Shown here piece after piece: positions 12,322-24,690 of a DNA stretch of 64,000 nt (within the stretch, counting starts at the first letter, position 1; the number at the start of each line of letters is the position of its first letter). The notes under the pieces are model-generated. The model made no database searches, was not told the origin of the DNA, and was given only the letters and a program-made list of their open reading frames with translations. Position numbers and translations under genes: made by a program. The stretch lies in NCBI RefSeq assembly GCF_963678635.1, contig NC_087069.1, positions 49,927,892 to 49,991,891 on the forward strand. The letters are read 5' to 3'. The DNA is from Symsagittifera roscoffensis (taxonomy: Eukaryota; Xenacoelomorpha; Acoela; Convolutidae).

Positions 12322-14640
12322 TGAGATTTCAGTTGACTTAAACTTCATTTGTTAGATTATTCATTCTCACCCCTCCTCCGGCGCACCACAAAATTAGCTG
12401 GTGTATCAGGCTTCAATTTTTGAAAAAAAAGACTTTTCAAATTATTGCACATAATATATTACATGTTTCTGCAAAAATATTTAATAAATTATGCCTTTCG
12501 CCTGGCCCTTATAGCAATACAATTGTTTTTTGAACAAAATTTTTTAGGCTACCCTGAAAATTTCTTGAAAGAAAAAAAAAGAATTATCCTCATGCTCTTT
12601 GGTGCGCCTTGTCAGTTGTTTAAAAAAAACAAATTTATTGTCGAGAAATAAAAATTAGATCGAGACTTGCAAATGTATTTTTCAGATAATGCATCAAATC
12701 GAATCATCAAACTAAAAAGAAATTGCTTTTTACAATTCAAGACAGTCAATTTGGAATTTAATCAAAATTTTTGAGCAAAATCTTATAAAAGGTATTCAAT
12801 TAAAGTTGTGTATACGAGCTTTTTCAACAAGTGCTAAAAAAAACAAAGAGCAAATTCCCAGCCTTTTTCATAAACTAATCGCAAAACGAATTTGTGCAAG
12901 AACCTCATAAACACACAGCATTCCGACACTTTTTTTTGATAATGCGAAAAACGTCAAGTAAACGTACAAAATCGTTTGTTCGGGCTAATCCAACGAGCCC
13001 ATAGCAACGCGGTCTTCATACTTATTGTTCCGAATCTCGAAGAAATTGGAATATTTAAGCTTTCTGTGCTTTTTTTATTCAGTCAAATTTTGAAGATCGG
13101 AAAATAGTTTTTAACAAAAATTTTCTTACCGCATCGAAGATATCAAATGTGAAAGATAATTTACCTTCGATTATTTTTGTAACGATTTGGGAGTTTCTGT
13201 CATGTTCTGGACAAAATCATGCGCGCTTGGATTATTTTTTAAATGAGGTTGAAAATATAACGCAAATTATGTATTCGTGGCAAATACGGCACATCAAAAT
13301 CACTTCAATTTGAATTGAGGGAAGCGATGCGTTTTTTTTTCGTACAGCTCAATTTTTCCCAGTTGATGTTTGATTTTGTCTATTTTTTCTTCTTAAAATT
13401 CTCTATACCAAAAACTTTTCGATACGGATTTAGGGGCAGTCGGGACATTGAAAGCTTTGCCATAATAGACTAGGTGAAAATATTGTTGCCTTGAGCGCAA
13501 ATTTAAAAAATCATTTTACCTGTGATTACTTTTCGTACAGTTGGTTGACATAACTTGCCCTATTAACACGTAAGCCGACCCTTAATTCGTCTCAGAACTC
13601 GTCTTAGAACAATTGGTTGATGCAAGCTTATTTGCCATAAATCGGAGCAACATAGGAGCAACATCTATCATTTGGTATTTAAAATGGCGGGTGGCGAGAT
13701 GATTTCTACAAAAAATCCCACATTTAAAACAACTAACTTATTTTGTTTCATAGATTTTTTCTGTTAATACTTCTCCATAGACCTTAAAAAGCAGTCGAAA
13801 CATTCAGGTCTCCCTTCACTTGGCCATAATTTATCTCTCATAACAATATCTCGCTTTCCCTGATTGATTTTTAGGCTCCTAAAATGAAGATATTATAATT
13901 CCATACAAATTGCCTTCAAAATATGCCAGTTCTACAATTTTCATATAACGAGAAATCAATGAATAGCTTCTTGAGAGAATCAAAAGTTTTAATAATCTTC
14001 AAAATTCAATCATATCCATGACCAATTAAAGTTTTTTTCTCGCGAACCAAATCCTGTACTCAAACAAAGGTTTCTCCGATCGTTATATGTAATTTTTATA
14101 GCGTGATCCGAAAACTTTGTTTTCATGCTATCAATCGAAATATGAAACTTTGTTTCTGATTGATACCGAACTTTGAATCGCAAGAATATTTTTGCTCGGT
14201 GTGATTTCTTATTGAGTCAGATTTCGGCGATCGAAAACATAGTGTTTAACAAAAAAAGTTTATACCCCATTGAAGATAGCGGCTCCCTAAAGTCAAATGT
14301 AAGAAAAATATTTTACCTCCGTTAATTTTTTGCAAAGTTCTGAGAGTTCGAATAATGGTAATTTGGCAGTGCTCTGGACTATTTTATGCGCGCATTGAAA
14401 ATTTTTTGCTGATTTTGACTGCATAACGCTAATTATTCATGCATGGCAATTTTTCCCGCGAAAAAAACTCATTCCAATTTGAATTGAGGCAACTGAATTG
14501 GTCGTATTAGTTTAGTAGAAGCAATTTCTCCCACTTGATGATTGGTTTTGTCCGATATTTCGACTTGGATTAAGGGGCAGTTGGGACATTCAGGGCTTTG
14601 CCCTGATCTACGAGCATTCTTGTTTGTGTTTTTTTGGAAC
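12322..14640. other. AT-rich non-coding DNA with diverged direct repeats
   Basis: No supportable gene. A diverged direct repeat offset by about 1.14 kb is visible. 13075-13170 resembles 14208-14320 (both contain TTTAACAAAAA and end in TTTTACC). 13228-13330 resembles 14390-14500 (both contain CCAATTTGAATTGAGG or a close form). 13430-13470 resembles 14575-14615 (GGGGCAGTNGGGACATT then a GCTTTGCC-like string). A weaker third trace is near 13790. This suggests an old tandem duplication or two copies of an unidentified repeat. Confidence 0.5.
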
Positions 14641-15080
14641 ACACGAGCATTGAAATGAAGAAATGAAGGAATAAAGAAAATTGTTTTACAAATTTGGGTA
14701 TCGGGTAGGGGATGAAAAGAGTAGTTGAAATTTTCCCCACCGAAAAAGTTTTAAGCTACATCTCAGTATGCTTGGAGTGGAAAACATCTTCATGGAAACA
14801 GTTGTAGCAATCGTCATGAAAATTGTACTGAGCTTGAAAAACATTTTGTAAGAAAAGCTCCAGAAATGGAGTTTTTGAAAAAAAGTTATGAAAAAAAGAA
14901 GTTTTGGAAACAAAGGCTACAAACTTAGATAATTAAGCGTGCCCAAAAACTCTGAACTGGGTTTACGAAGATGAAAAACAGGATTTGAGGGGTAGCAAAT
15001 ACCCATCTTGTCCTGCAGAAACTCTTCATGGTGCAGAAAGTAAAGCATTTGGAAATGGCCGCGATGTTTTTTCAACAAAT
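14640..15080 (+). pseudogene. Conserved Polinton segment X (copy 1), unknown product
   Basis: A degenerate segment directly upstream of the ATPase remains. It recurs in the same place relative to the ATPase at 28230-28860 (+) and 32910-32340 (-). The copies share a GGTGTACGAAA or GGAGTGGAAAA string, ATCATGGAA, and the end of the segment just after CATGCAAAAACTCTTC or a close form. Reading frames are too broken to give a family. The fixed position suggests a real Polinton gene, perhaps a structural one, but I do not recognise it. Confidence 0.5.
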
Positions 15081-15339
15081 TGTAAATTATATTAATTATT
15101 TTGTTTTATCTTTTATTTTTGACATTTAAGTTTATTTCATTATCTTTTTTTTCAATCCAATTGGACAAGCATTTTTTTTTTAAAATTTATACTCTGATGA
15201 GGAGAAACATGAAAAAAATTCATGAAATACTTGTAATAGATTTTTTTTAGTTTTTCTATGCCAATTGTTCGTCATAGTATTTTTACTGTCATGTGTGTGG
15301 TTCAAATCATTTTATCCACTACATGTGAAGAAACAACAG

Positions 15340-15860
15340 TTACAGTTTGGGTAGCAATTGACTTTGAACTGATTTGAAACCGTCCTGATAATGGAACAAC
15401 ATACCTGTTAATATTTGATGACTCTTGTGGAGAAATATCGAAGTCTAAGCACTTTGTTTAATTTCCTACTGCTGTAGGACACAAAGAACTGATTACAATA
15501 TGTTTTAAGCATAACTTGTTTCATCAACAAAAATTGGAAGAGATGTTGAGTTACAAAATACACATATAGTCTTGTTGAAGTCACCAAAAGATGTTTTACC
15601 AAATCTTAAAATTAAGCCAACAACTAGATGTAGGATCGCATTCGAAACAGTGGTATCAAGATCCTTCATTACTTATGGTCATTTACTCAATGATTTTACT
15701 CCAAAAACAGGCAATTCGCTAAGATATTGCACAAACAGTGGTTCTGTGCCATCAAAGTTTTATTAACCAGCCGTAACAGAAACAAAGTTTTTGGACGATG
15801 AGCATACAATCCGTCTCTATACTCCCAATATTTCAATCATTTTCCGAAAAAAAAATCATC
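15340..15860 (+). pseudogene. Polinton packaging ATPase (FtsK/HerA type), copy 1
   Basis: Degenerate copy of the Polinton ATPase that in intact elements is thought to drive DNA packaging. Visible parts are a Walker B-like LLIFDDSCGEIS at about 15400-15440, a TICFKHNLFHQQKL motif, and a C-terminal stretch with LRYCTNSGSVPSKFY (to 15766), each in a different frame. The Walker A region is missing or unrecognisable. It sits between segment X and the integrase, in the same order as the other copies. At least three frameshifts make it inactive. Confidence 0.75.
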
Positions 15861-15899
15861 CTCCATTGTCCAAAAAGTTTCATTCAGTTCCACAGCAAA

Positions 15900-16080
15900 T
15901 ATCTAATAAATATGCTACGAGGCGAGATACAGGATCTTCGAAAGGTTGACATATTAAAATATCGAAGAGAAAAATCAGAACTCACACGAAGAAGACTTCA
16001 CTGCATAAAAGAAGAACTACTTTAAGCTCGCCAAAAGGCTTATAAATAATATCTCTTATCACTCTTTTTGTCATTAAACG
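15900..16080 (+). pseudogene. Short conserved Polinton segment between ATPase and integrase
   Basis: The peptide LRGEIQDLRKV at about 15915-15950 is followed by a basic stretch (KYRREKSELTRRRL) and a stop. LRGELQDLRKV recurs at about 29852-29888 on + and a related string near 31380 on -, each just after the ATPase remains. It is probably the start or end of a small Polinton gene. The product is not recognised. Confidence 0.45.
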
Positions 16081-16081
16081 A

Positions 16082-17372
16082 TTGACAGAGTATAGATCAG
16101 TTTGTTCTAATTCGTTTCTCAGTTTATCAACCATAAAGTACGCTGGCAAGAAAACAAAAATTGAAACAAAAGCAAGAAAAAGAGGAGAGTGTACTAAAAA
16201 GTTTAATTATGTTTATAGTGCTGTCAATGCGAGGTTGAAAACGAATAACAATAAGAATCTTTTTGTTTTAGTTTTGAAATATCCTAGAATTAAAATAAGT
16301 CAGTCAGAAAATATCATATTAGGCAATCTAGACAACAACTGAATCTATTGTAGACTTTGTGTGTGCACTTAAGTAAAAAAATCCATTTTCCAGATTTTTA
16401 CTTTAGCAATTTGGAAGCATTTCAAATTCCACCTAAGCTTGTGATCAACAAGAATGCCAAGGCGAAAGAAAGAGAAACTTGGATCCCTTTCAAAATCTGA
16501 AAAGATAAGTCTGAACAGATTGTATTCTAGGGTTAGAGCCGCGTACGGTTCTGTGCGAAACTTGGGTAAAGCAATCGGTTTGTCAAAAAAAGTAGAACCA
16601 TTTTTACAAATCAAGACAAAGTATTCAAAGTTTGGACCTCTAATCAGATTTTCCGCTTTTACTAGCTTTCTAGCTTTTCAAAATATATCAATGAACTTCA
16701 GTGTATGGACTTGATTTTTGTGGACAAACTAGCAAAACAAAACAATGGAGTCAGTTTTTATTAGTTGCTGTTGATAATTTTCCATGGTTTGTCAGAGTTA
16801 AAACAAAGAAAACACAAATTATGCCAAAGGCGCTCTGCAAGCTTTCAAAAAATTAATTTTTCAAAAAGACACTCATGAAAAAATTTGGGTTGATAGAATA
16901 ACAGAATATGGGGGAGTTTTCAAGAAACTGTGCATGGAGAAAGGCATTGAAACTTTTCCAACAATGAGTGAAACCAAAGCTGCATTCAGTCATTAAAATA
17001 CAAATTTTACCGCTATGTAGAAGATCATGGTGAAAATTTAATTCACAAGATTCTTCAATTTGTGTCTACAATGAATTATCGCATGAATAGATCTGTTGGG
17101 AAATCTCCTAGAAGTTTCAAGAATACTGATTCCCTCTCAATTCCGTACAGTCAACCTCTAACGAGGTTTAAGGAACTAAAATTTAAAGTTGAAGATATAA
17201 TGAGAACTTCAAAGAATGATAATCTTTTTCGAAAGAGATACAAACCACAATTTACAGATGAAATTTTGGAAATTTTGGCAGTATCCACAAAAAACCTCCA
17301 ACATACATCATCAAAGATCTCGACAAGACAAAACTTTGGGATAATTTTATGAAAAAGAGATGAGATTATGTT
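16082..17372 (+). pseudogene. Polinton integrase (F54H12.3-like, rve fold), broken
   Basis: Remains of the retroviral-type integrase used by Polintons to insert their DNA. The N-terminal part includes KRGECTKKFNYVYSAVNARL. Then comes a basic segment (LSKSEKISLNRLYSRVRAAY, 16454-16714). The first catalytic aspartate lies in MDLIFVDKLAKQNNG near 16710-16745. The second region reads WVDRITEYGG near 16885-16915. The catalytic glutamate region is lost: TKAAF is followed by a small deletion before QSLKYKFYRYVEDHG near 16980-17030. The C-terminal part (17062-17352) is a clean frame containing NRSVGKSPRSFKNTD and RYKPQFTDEILEI. A second, minus-strand copy lies at 30235-31055. The lost glutamate and frameshifts mean no activity. 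Confidence 0.85.
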
Positions 17373-17716
17373 CACTTTAAAGGTAATTCATTTTACGAAC
17401 CAATTATCCATTGATCAGTTTTCATGGAATCTTTTACTATTGAGTTAGTTTCTAACGCTTCTTTTATTTGTTTTCCGAAAAAAAGTCTTAGTTCTTTTAC
17501 ACATTTTCTACCCGACCAAATACATTTGAAAGGAGAAATGAGATTATGTTCACTTTAAAGGTAATTCATTTTACGAACCAATTATCCATTGATCAGTTTT
17601 CATGGAATCTTTTACTATTGAGTTAGTTTCTAACGCTTCTTTTATTTGTTTTCCGAAAAAAAGTCTTAGTTCTTTTACACATTTTCTACCCGACCAAATA
17701 CATTTGAAAGGAGAAA
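17361..17716 (+). repeat. Perfect 178 bp tandem duplication
   Basis: 17361-17538 and 17539-17716 appear identical base for base, starting TGAGATTATGTTCACTTTAA and ending ATTTGAAAGGAGAAA. The unit covers the start of the F54H9.2-like pseudogene, so its N-terminal codons occur twice. The surrounding relic is heavily decayed, so a perfect copy must be recent or an assembly artefact. Confidence 0.97.
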
Positions 17717-18440
17717 TGGAGGTTGCCATTTAAGAAATATCATACCCTTATTTGTACCAAAATGTTACTGAGTGAAAGTTTTTATCCGCATATGGCAGAG
17801 AAAGTCCTGAGGAGAAAAGAAAGATTGACCCAACGGATATTGAACCAGGATTGTACCCAAGTTTTGTTGGTATAGATGTAGCCATGAACAACAAAATTCG
17901 AGAACATCTGGGCGCTCAAGCATTTGAATATAGCAGAATCTATGTATCAGTAGATAAAATTACACAAAAGATTGATGTTCCTTCACCTGAGAATCAATCA
18001 GTGTTTTTTATTCAAAATTCAGACTTGAGTCACTTTTTTGGTTGTGATTTAGAACAAAAATAAACCGGTGTTATAATAAAAGGAAAATATCCACATTATC
18101 TTAAGTATTCTTACGACAGTATAAGAATACATTCTTTGATGATATATAGTAATATTATAGATTATAAGATAGTCGGTGATACATTAACTACCTTATTGCT
18201 TTGTATTACATTCATCTCCAAAGTAAAAAAAGAAGATAAAATTTCTACAGAACAGTTCATGAGTTATCAGTCCTTTAAAAATTTACATTTTTAAAAAATG
18301 TTAAAACTCTCTTATATAGTATTAAGATAGAAGTAAAAGATAGCACAGGCGAAAAAAAACTTTTGTTTCCGCAGGAATTACGCGAGTTGTTCTCTTGTTT
18401 CGCAAAATTTCGACTAATCACTTTTGATTCAAACTTCATA
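17375..18440 (+). pseudogene. Polinton structural protein, F54H9.2-like (putative minor capsid)
   Basis: Degenerate gene just downstream of the integrase. Recognisable pieces are FPKKSLSSFTHFLPDQ and EISYPYLYQNVTE near the start, an open stretch at 17851-18063 with NNKIREHLGAQAFEY and a SDLSHFFGCD-like string, and a C-terminal part with GEKKLLFPQELRELFSCFAK (to about 18400). In intact Polintons this family is an uncharacterised F54H9.2-type protein, and I infer a capsid role from gene order and beta-rich character. The gene has several stops and frameshifts and an internal 178 bp duplication. A second copy lies at 36270-36985. Confidence 0.65.
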
Positions 18441-18449
18441 CAAAAAGGA

Positions 18450-18835
18450 TGCTCAAAGTTCAGCTGATTTCCCTAATTTTCCAGGACATGCAAGACAAAA
18501 TGGAAGGACAGGTTTTGGAGCTCTTGCACAAACTCTTGCGAGAACTGCGTTCCTGTTAATAAAAAAAATATAGTCAAAACTGCAAAAAAAACTCGAGCAG
18601 ATTTGTTTGAAATTCCTGCTCCAGAGATTGGTGAAATTTTTAGTGGACGTAAAAAACACAAAACATTTGCAAAAGATGTTGGAACAAAAACAGTTCGAAA
18701 ACAATTGCGAGGTCAAAAAAAGAAATTCAACATAGAACTAGAAATGTCTTTTCTCGCAAAACTAATTTGAAAACCAGTCGCTCTCGCAAAGACATTTTCG
18801 ACAAAACAAAATCAGTAAAAATCAAGTAGTCGGTT
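18450..18835 (+). pseudogene. Polinton PX-like small protein, broken
   Basis: The frame reads GHARQNGRTGFGALAQTL, then a frameshift, then an APEIGEIFSGRKKHKTFAKD-like segment and a basic tail. The same order (GFGALAQ, hydrophobic stretch, APEIGEVLS, basic tail) is seen at 36985-37270. Known Polintons carry such a small basic protein next to the capsid genes. A membrane-active or core role is only a guess. Both copies are frameshifted. Confidence 0.65.
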
Positions 18836-19330
18836 TCACTGCAAGTTACAATCTTTTAAAAGTTCTTCTTTGAAGATTTTTTAAGAAGTCCCAGTTTTGA
18901 AAAAAATCACTTCAACTTACAGATAAAGAGATAAAAGAGTGGTAAGAAAATGGAAAAAAGGTGCTTTTATTTTTTGAATTTTGCTCTATCTACCTGAAAC
19001 TAAGCTGAAACTTCAAAAAAGATCAATTTTTTAGGAAAAAAATAGAATTTTGAAGAATCTATATTAATCACTGCATTGTATACTATATTTTCTGCAGTAT
19101 ATATCATTTAATATCGTAATAGTTATATATTAGGACATCCTGAATAAAATTACTCTATCGGAACACTTCTTATATTTTCAATGGTTTTTTTTATGAATTC
19201 CATCATCATAAAATTGGTTTTTTAATAAAAATTAGTGACTTTTCGTTGTCTGTTCATATGTAGCAACCATATGATATATAGTTCTGAATCTTATGTTAGT
19301 AGATGTAAGGTCTAACTGTCTCATCGAAAA
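18836..19330. other. AT-rich DNA between Polinton relics
   Basis: No gene supported. The sequence is very AT-rich with poly-A and poly-T runs. The major-capsid gene that would follow PX (seen at 37320-37730) is not recognisable here, so this marks a deletion joined to the minus-strand polymerase relic. Confidence 0.45.
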
Positions 19331-22030
19331 TTCTCCTATACTTTTCCATTGGCCCTTCTCGAGATTCTTCTAGAACTCGTATATTCGATCCTTCACTGAT
19401 GAGTTTGAATTTATCTAACTTGTTGTAATAGCAGCAACAATTTTTGCTACATAAACAGAGCATTTCTGAATGTCTGAATCTTCTTTGAAAAGTCCCGGCT
19501 CCCGCTTCTCATGCATTTTTCTGGTTGGATACAGTCGTACAAATTTTCTATAGCAAGTTTCGAGCAAGTTTCGTCTGTGTCCATCTCCATCTCGTCAAAC
19601 TTATTTTGTCAAAGAAGTTATAGTAGAATTGCAAATTTCGTATGAAAAGGACAAAAATGATAGCAATTTTAACAATTCAACCTCATAAAAGTCAATTTCA
19701 ACTGTATTCAATCTTTCGAACAATGGCCCCTTGATCGCTTATGAGTTTTTCATTGTTCAGATACTTTGTAATTGTATGCCGGGATCTATCCATGACTGGA
19801 TATTCATAGGAGAATAGTTTATGCTACAAATCCTGACAAAGCGTTTTCATCTCCTTCTCTTCTAGCATCACCATTTGACTAAATGAAATTCTAAAAGCAT
19901 TTTCATCGAGAACAATGAACAAAACAGTAAAATTAGTTGCACTGCAAATCAATTTCCATATTGAAGAGAGGAGTTATAATTGAAAGTTGAAGAGAGGAGT
20001 TATAATGTTCCATTTTCTATCTTGAAAATAGATATCAGCAAAAACTGATTTCACTTCAACTGGAACAACTAAGTCGATTTGAAAGTATCCAAAGATGATC
20101 CATCGTTCATTTTTGCTAAAAGTGAGTCTGTAGAAGGAGGGAGCTCTTTTGTAAAGAACGAGTTTTTTTTAATCTTGTCAGTAGTTTTGAAATTTTCCCA
20201 CCACTCACACTCCCACATTTCTTCAATTTTGTAACATTGCCCTTTAATTTATTATCGTCGCATATCAATTATCTCTCTCTTCTTGTTTCCTTGCTCAAAA
20301 TCTAGTTTTTTCGGAAGGGGCGAGCTTCTTGACAGGAAAAGAAGTGTTAGTATCATCCCATAACTTCGAACACTGTTTTACAGTGATCACAGTAATCATT
20401 CAAATTAAAACAGTGGATTTATTGTTCTGCTTACCAGATAAGAAAAAAGTCTCATCTTTTCATTCCGGTCATGTTTCCTGGTTAAAAAAAGACAATACCA
20501 TTTTCTCAAAGTTGCGAGATCGGTTATGTCTAGCATTAAGCTTCTACAAATCAGTATCAAACTCCCATCTGGTGCATAGTCCTGTCGGCATATCTTGACA
20601 TATTGAGAAAGACTAAGCTGATTTGCATCAAATCAAACGACTGATTTTATGTATATTCGATGAATTTCTGCCGACTATTGCATCAACTCCTACTTTCCGA
20701 GTGAATACAATGGAAGGCTCACCAGTCTTGTCTTCTCTACTTTTTTCACAAAAATCATTATCACTTTTGCAAAATGAATAAAACCTGTAATTTGTAGAGT
20801 TTGGTAGATATATATTTGCTGGACCCAAATCTCAACTTATCTATCACCTTGTTTTGATAAAATTGAACCATTTTTTGCCTCGCTTCCAGGGTTGGAACTA
20901 CATCCTTGTTATTGTACTACAGTAAAAATTCTTAGAGCACAGTCATTCCGTTTTCTTCCAAGTCTCTCGTTGGTAATTGTAATCACAGATACACATTCTC
21001 CGGGCAAAAATGTTTCACTCGACGATCCTTTCTTTTCAGGAGCTTCTTATTGAGCTGGTATGATTTATGAGAGAAGTATTCGCAGCTCGGGCATCGAAAA
21101 GACTTGAAGAAACTATCTATATCTTTTGTATAAACGATATGATTGTTGAAGTTCAGTAGTTTGACTAATTTATCAATTCTTCCATTTTTTAGTTCTTAAA
21201 CTATTTGCCTTCTTGGATATCGAAATCGTTTAAAGAAATAATTCTTTCCACAAATTCATGGTTTTTCAGTAAAGGTACAGGTAAGACAGAGTCCGGACAT
21301 CTCATTGGAAAATTTCTGAGCAAAGCAGCAAAGATTGTAACGTTAGTAATCAACTTGAATCGCCACTTTGTGTTTCAACGTTCTTGGCTAATTTACTCAA
21401 CATTATCAAAGCTTTCTACTTTTTCTTGGATTGTTATGAAATCTGCTTTCGTACGCAGTAAGTGGGATCTTTAAAAAAAGTATTTTTGCCGTGGGCGTAG
21501 AAATATCAGTATTCACCAGTTTCAATGTTTCGTAGTTTGGACTACAGAGCAATGTTGATTTTGTCGGCAGAATTGAGCTCGTTGAAGACTTCAAGTTTCT
21601 CATTGATTTTTTAATATTTAACGTACTCATTTGGAAAATAAATACCTTATGTCTTCCATTTTTCATCTCCGTATGACCCATAACCTCCTTCAATTTTTCA
21701 CCGTCTTCGCCTTTTACTCCACAATCTGGTTCCAATCAGCCACCGTATCAAAAGGGTTCGTTGCTTAGCTCCATGCTCCTTTTTCCGATGTTGTTTGAGA
21801 GCAGTAACCTGGGAACTCTTTTAACAATAAGAACAAACTGCCTTTTTTCTCGAACTTGGTTGAGCATGCTTCGTAGTCCACTGATAGTTTATTTCTCGCT
21901 GATTGTAAGTAAAATACTTACGGTCAGGACGAAAAATTATTCTTTGAGAACAATTTTTCCATTGTCGAGCTAGGTGATGACGAACATATATATTTTCACA
22001 GTTCTTCTCCACACTTCACATTCATTTTTC
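19330..22030 (-). pseudogene. Polinton DNA polymerase B, copy P1, internally deleted
   Basis: Read on the minus strand. It begins near 22020 with a zinc-finger-like N-terminus (pieces at 22012-21821), then NGRHKVFIFQMSTL (21735-21406), an ITNVTIFAALL-like segment near 21350, and NNKDVVPTLEARQKMVQFYQ near 20900. The family's exonuclease region between these is missing. It continues with YRFYSFCKSDNDFCEK (20828-20628) and a palm segment containing EGDENALSGFVA. A MEMDTDE sequence keeps both catalytic aspartates (DTD codons at 19573-19581). Many stops and frameshifts are present. It faces relic I convergently, as expected for Polinton layout. Confidence 0.8.
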
Positions 22031-22830
22031 GGTGAAGGGCAGGCATTATCTAAAAACAGAAAATACTAAATTGGGTTTTAAGAAAAGTTGAAAATTTTAA
22101 AGTTTACAGTACCAATTTAATAATGAAGATACTTTCTTTTTTCTTTTCGCGAATTTTAACTTTTTAAGTAAAATTCAAATGACTTTTTCTGATTGGCAAA
22201 CACACTTAATGATTTAGTTCAAAAAAATAAGCGTATTTATACCTACAATGACCTGATCGCCTACGCAATTATCATTTTATGGTATCTTCTTTTATGGTAT
22301 TGATGTCATTCTACAAAAATAAAGTACGTCACCACCCACGCAGTTTTCCTTTTATGGTTATGACGCCATCGCCTACAAAATTTTCCTCGAAAATTCTACA
22401 AACAATCAGAACTCAGACATAGCTTTGGATTAAAATTTTGAAAAAAGTCGATTAAAAACTCTCAATTTTCCTCGAGTTTTTCTAAAAGAAAAAAATCTCC
22501 GTATGACTTCCTTATTGATTTAATAAATACAAATTTTAACCTTTTTCGAAATTTTTAGACATCTATCTAATCCAAAATAGAGTTCTCCGCCTAAACAAAG
22601 GCCTGAAAAGGAAACTTACTCAATCAAAGAGTTTACTTTTGAACCGAGTTTTGAAAATCAACGGTACAAGACAAACTTACTGCTGAATAAAGTTTGAACA
22701 CAAAATATTTCTTCTTTATTCTGGAAAATTAGAAGTTGATAAAAATTGTATGAAAATAATTGAAAGATTCTTTTTATTCCCTAACCAATACCCAAATTTG
22801 TCGAAACTCGCCAGCAAAATTCTTTAACCC
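22031..22830. other. AT-rich spacer between polymerase copies
   Basis: No gene supported. At 22240-22400 there are three imperfect repeats around CCTACGCAATT and TTTTATGGTAT with TGACGTCAT-like variants. The rest is poly-A/T rich with no frame matching the polymerase. Confidence 0.45.
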
Positions 22831-24690
22831 TTGTCAGTTGTTTTGAAATTGTCCCACCACTCACAATCCCACATTTCTTCAATTTTGCATCATTTTCCTT
22901 CAATTTATTATCGTCGCATATCAATTATCTCTCTTTTCTTGTTTCCTTTGCTCAAAATTTTGTTTTTTTTTAGAGAGGGGCGAGCTTCTTGACAGGAAAA
23001 CAAGTGTTAGTACTATCCCATAACTTCGAAAAATGTTTTACAGTGTTCACAGTAATCATGAAACTTGAAACAGTCGTATTATTTTTCTGTTTACCAGATG
23101 TGAAAAAATTCTAGATTTTTACATTCTGGTCATGTTTCCTGAATAAAAGACAAGACTAGATTCTCAAAGTTGCGAGATCGGTTATGTCTAGCAATAAACT
23201 TCTACATATCAGTGTCGAACTCCCAACACGTGTACAGTCCTGTGGGCATATCTTGACACATTCAGAAAGAGTAAAGCTGACTTGCATCAATTCAAACGAC
23301 TAATTTTATGTGTATTTGATGAATTTCTGCCGACTGTTGCATCAAATCCTCCTTTTCGAGTGAACACAATCGAAGGATCGCCAGTCTTGTCTTCTCTAAG
23401 TTTTTCAACAAATCTTTATTTTGCACAATGGATACAACCTGTAATTTGTAGAGTTTGACAAATAATTGCTGGTTTTGGAAGAGTGCACCCAAGTTTTAAC
23501 TTATCTATCACCTTGTTTTGTTAAAATTGAATCATTTTTTGATTTGTTTCCAGTGTTGGAACTACATCCTTGTTACTGTACTACCGTCATTCCGTCTTCC
23601 TCCAAGTCTCTCGTAAGTAATTGTAATCACAGATACACGTCCTCCGGGTAAATATGCCTCACTCGACAATCCTTCCTTTTAAGGAGATTCTTATTGAGGT
23701 GGTATGATTTATGGAAAGAAGGTCGGGTATTGAAAACACTTGAAGAAACTATCTATATCATTTGTATAATTGAATTGATTGTTGAATCTAAATAGTTTGA
23801 CTGTTTTATCAAATCTTCCAACTTTTAGTTCTTAATGTATTTGCCTTCTTGGATATCGAAATCGTTTAAAGAAAAAGTTCTTTGAAAAATTTCATGGTTT
23901 TTCAGTAAAGGTACATGTAAGACAGAGTCCGGACATCTCATTGGGAAATTTCTGAGCAAAGCAGCAAAAATTGTAACGTTAGTGATCAACTTGAATGGCC
24001 ACTTTGTATTTTAAGGTTCTTGGGTACATTACTCTACATATCAAAACTTTCTAGTTTTTCTTGAATTTTTATGAAATCTGCTTTCATACACAGTAAGTAA
24101 GATCTTTAAAAATATATATATTGTTTTCGTGGACGTAGAAATATCGTTATTCACCAATCTCAATGTTTCGTAATTTGGACTACAGAGCAATGTTGATTTT
24201 AGCGGCAGAATCGAGCTCGCTGAAGACTTCAAATTTATCGTTGTTTTTTTTTGGTATCTAACTTACTCATTTGGAACTTAAACACTTTATGTCTCCCATT
24301 TTCCATCTCCGTATCCACCATAACATCCTTCAATTTTTCACCTTGTTTCCCTTCTTCCTCCACAATCTTGTTCAAGTCAGCCACCGTATCAAAAGGTTTT
24401 CGTTGCTTAGCTCCATGCTCCTTTCTCTGATGTTGTGGGAGAGTAGTAACTTGGGAACTCTTGTCCACAAGAATAACAAACCGCCGACTTTTTCGAACTT
24501 GACTGAGCATGATTCTTAGCCCAATGATAGTTCAATTCTCGCTGAGTGCAAGTAAAATACTTACAGCCAGGACGAGAAAATATTCTTTGAGAACATTTAT
24601 TCCAGTGTCGAGCTGGGTGATGACGAACATAGATATTTCCACAGTTCTCCTCCACACTTCACATTCATTTTTCGGTTGAGGGCAGGCATT
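22830..24690 (-). pseudogene. Polinton DNA polymerase B, copy P2, internally deleted
   Basis: A direct tandem copy of P1 offset by about 2.65 kb. The N-terminal part (24655-24407) has Cys/His pairs in GCKYFTCTQRELNYHWAKNH and VCYSCGQEF, like a zinc finger. It continues with MENGRHKVFKFQMSKL (24510-24235) and NYETLRLVNNDIS (24232-24041), then HIYPEDVYL near 23640 and the TNYRLYPLCK region near 23440. The exonuclease region is missing at the same point as in P1, so the deletion came before the duplication. The copy ends near 22830 and lacks the palm segment with DTD that P1 keeps. Multiple stops. Confidence 0.78.
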
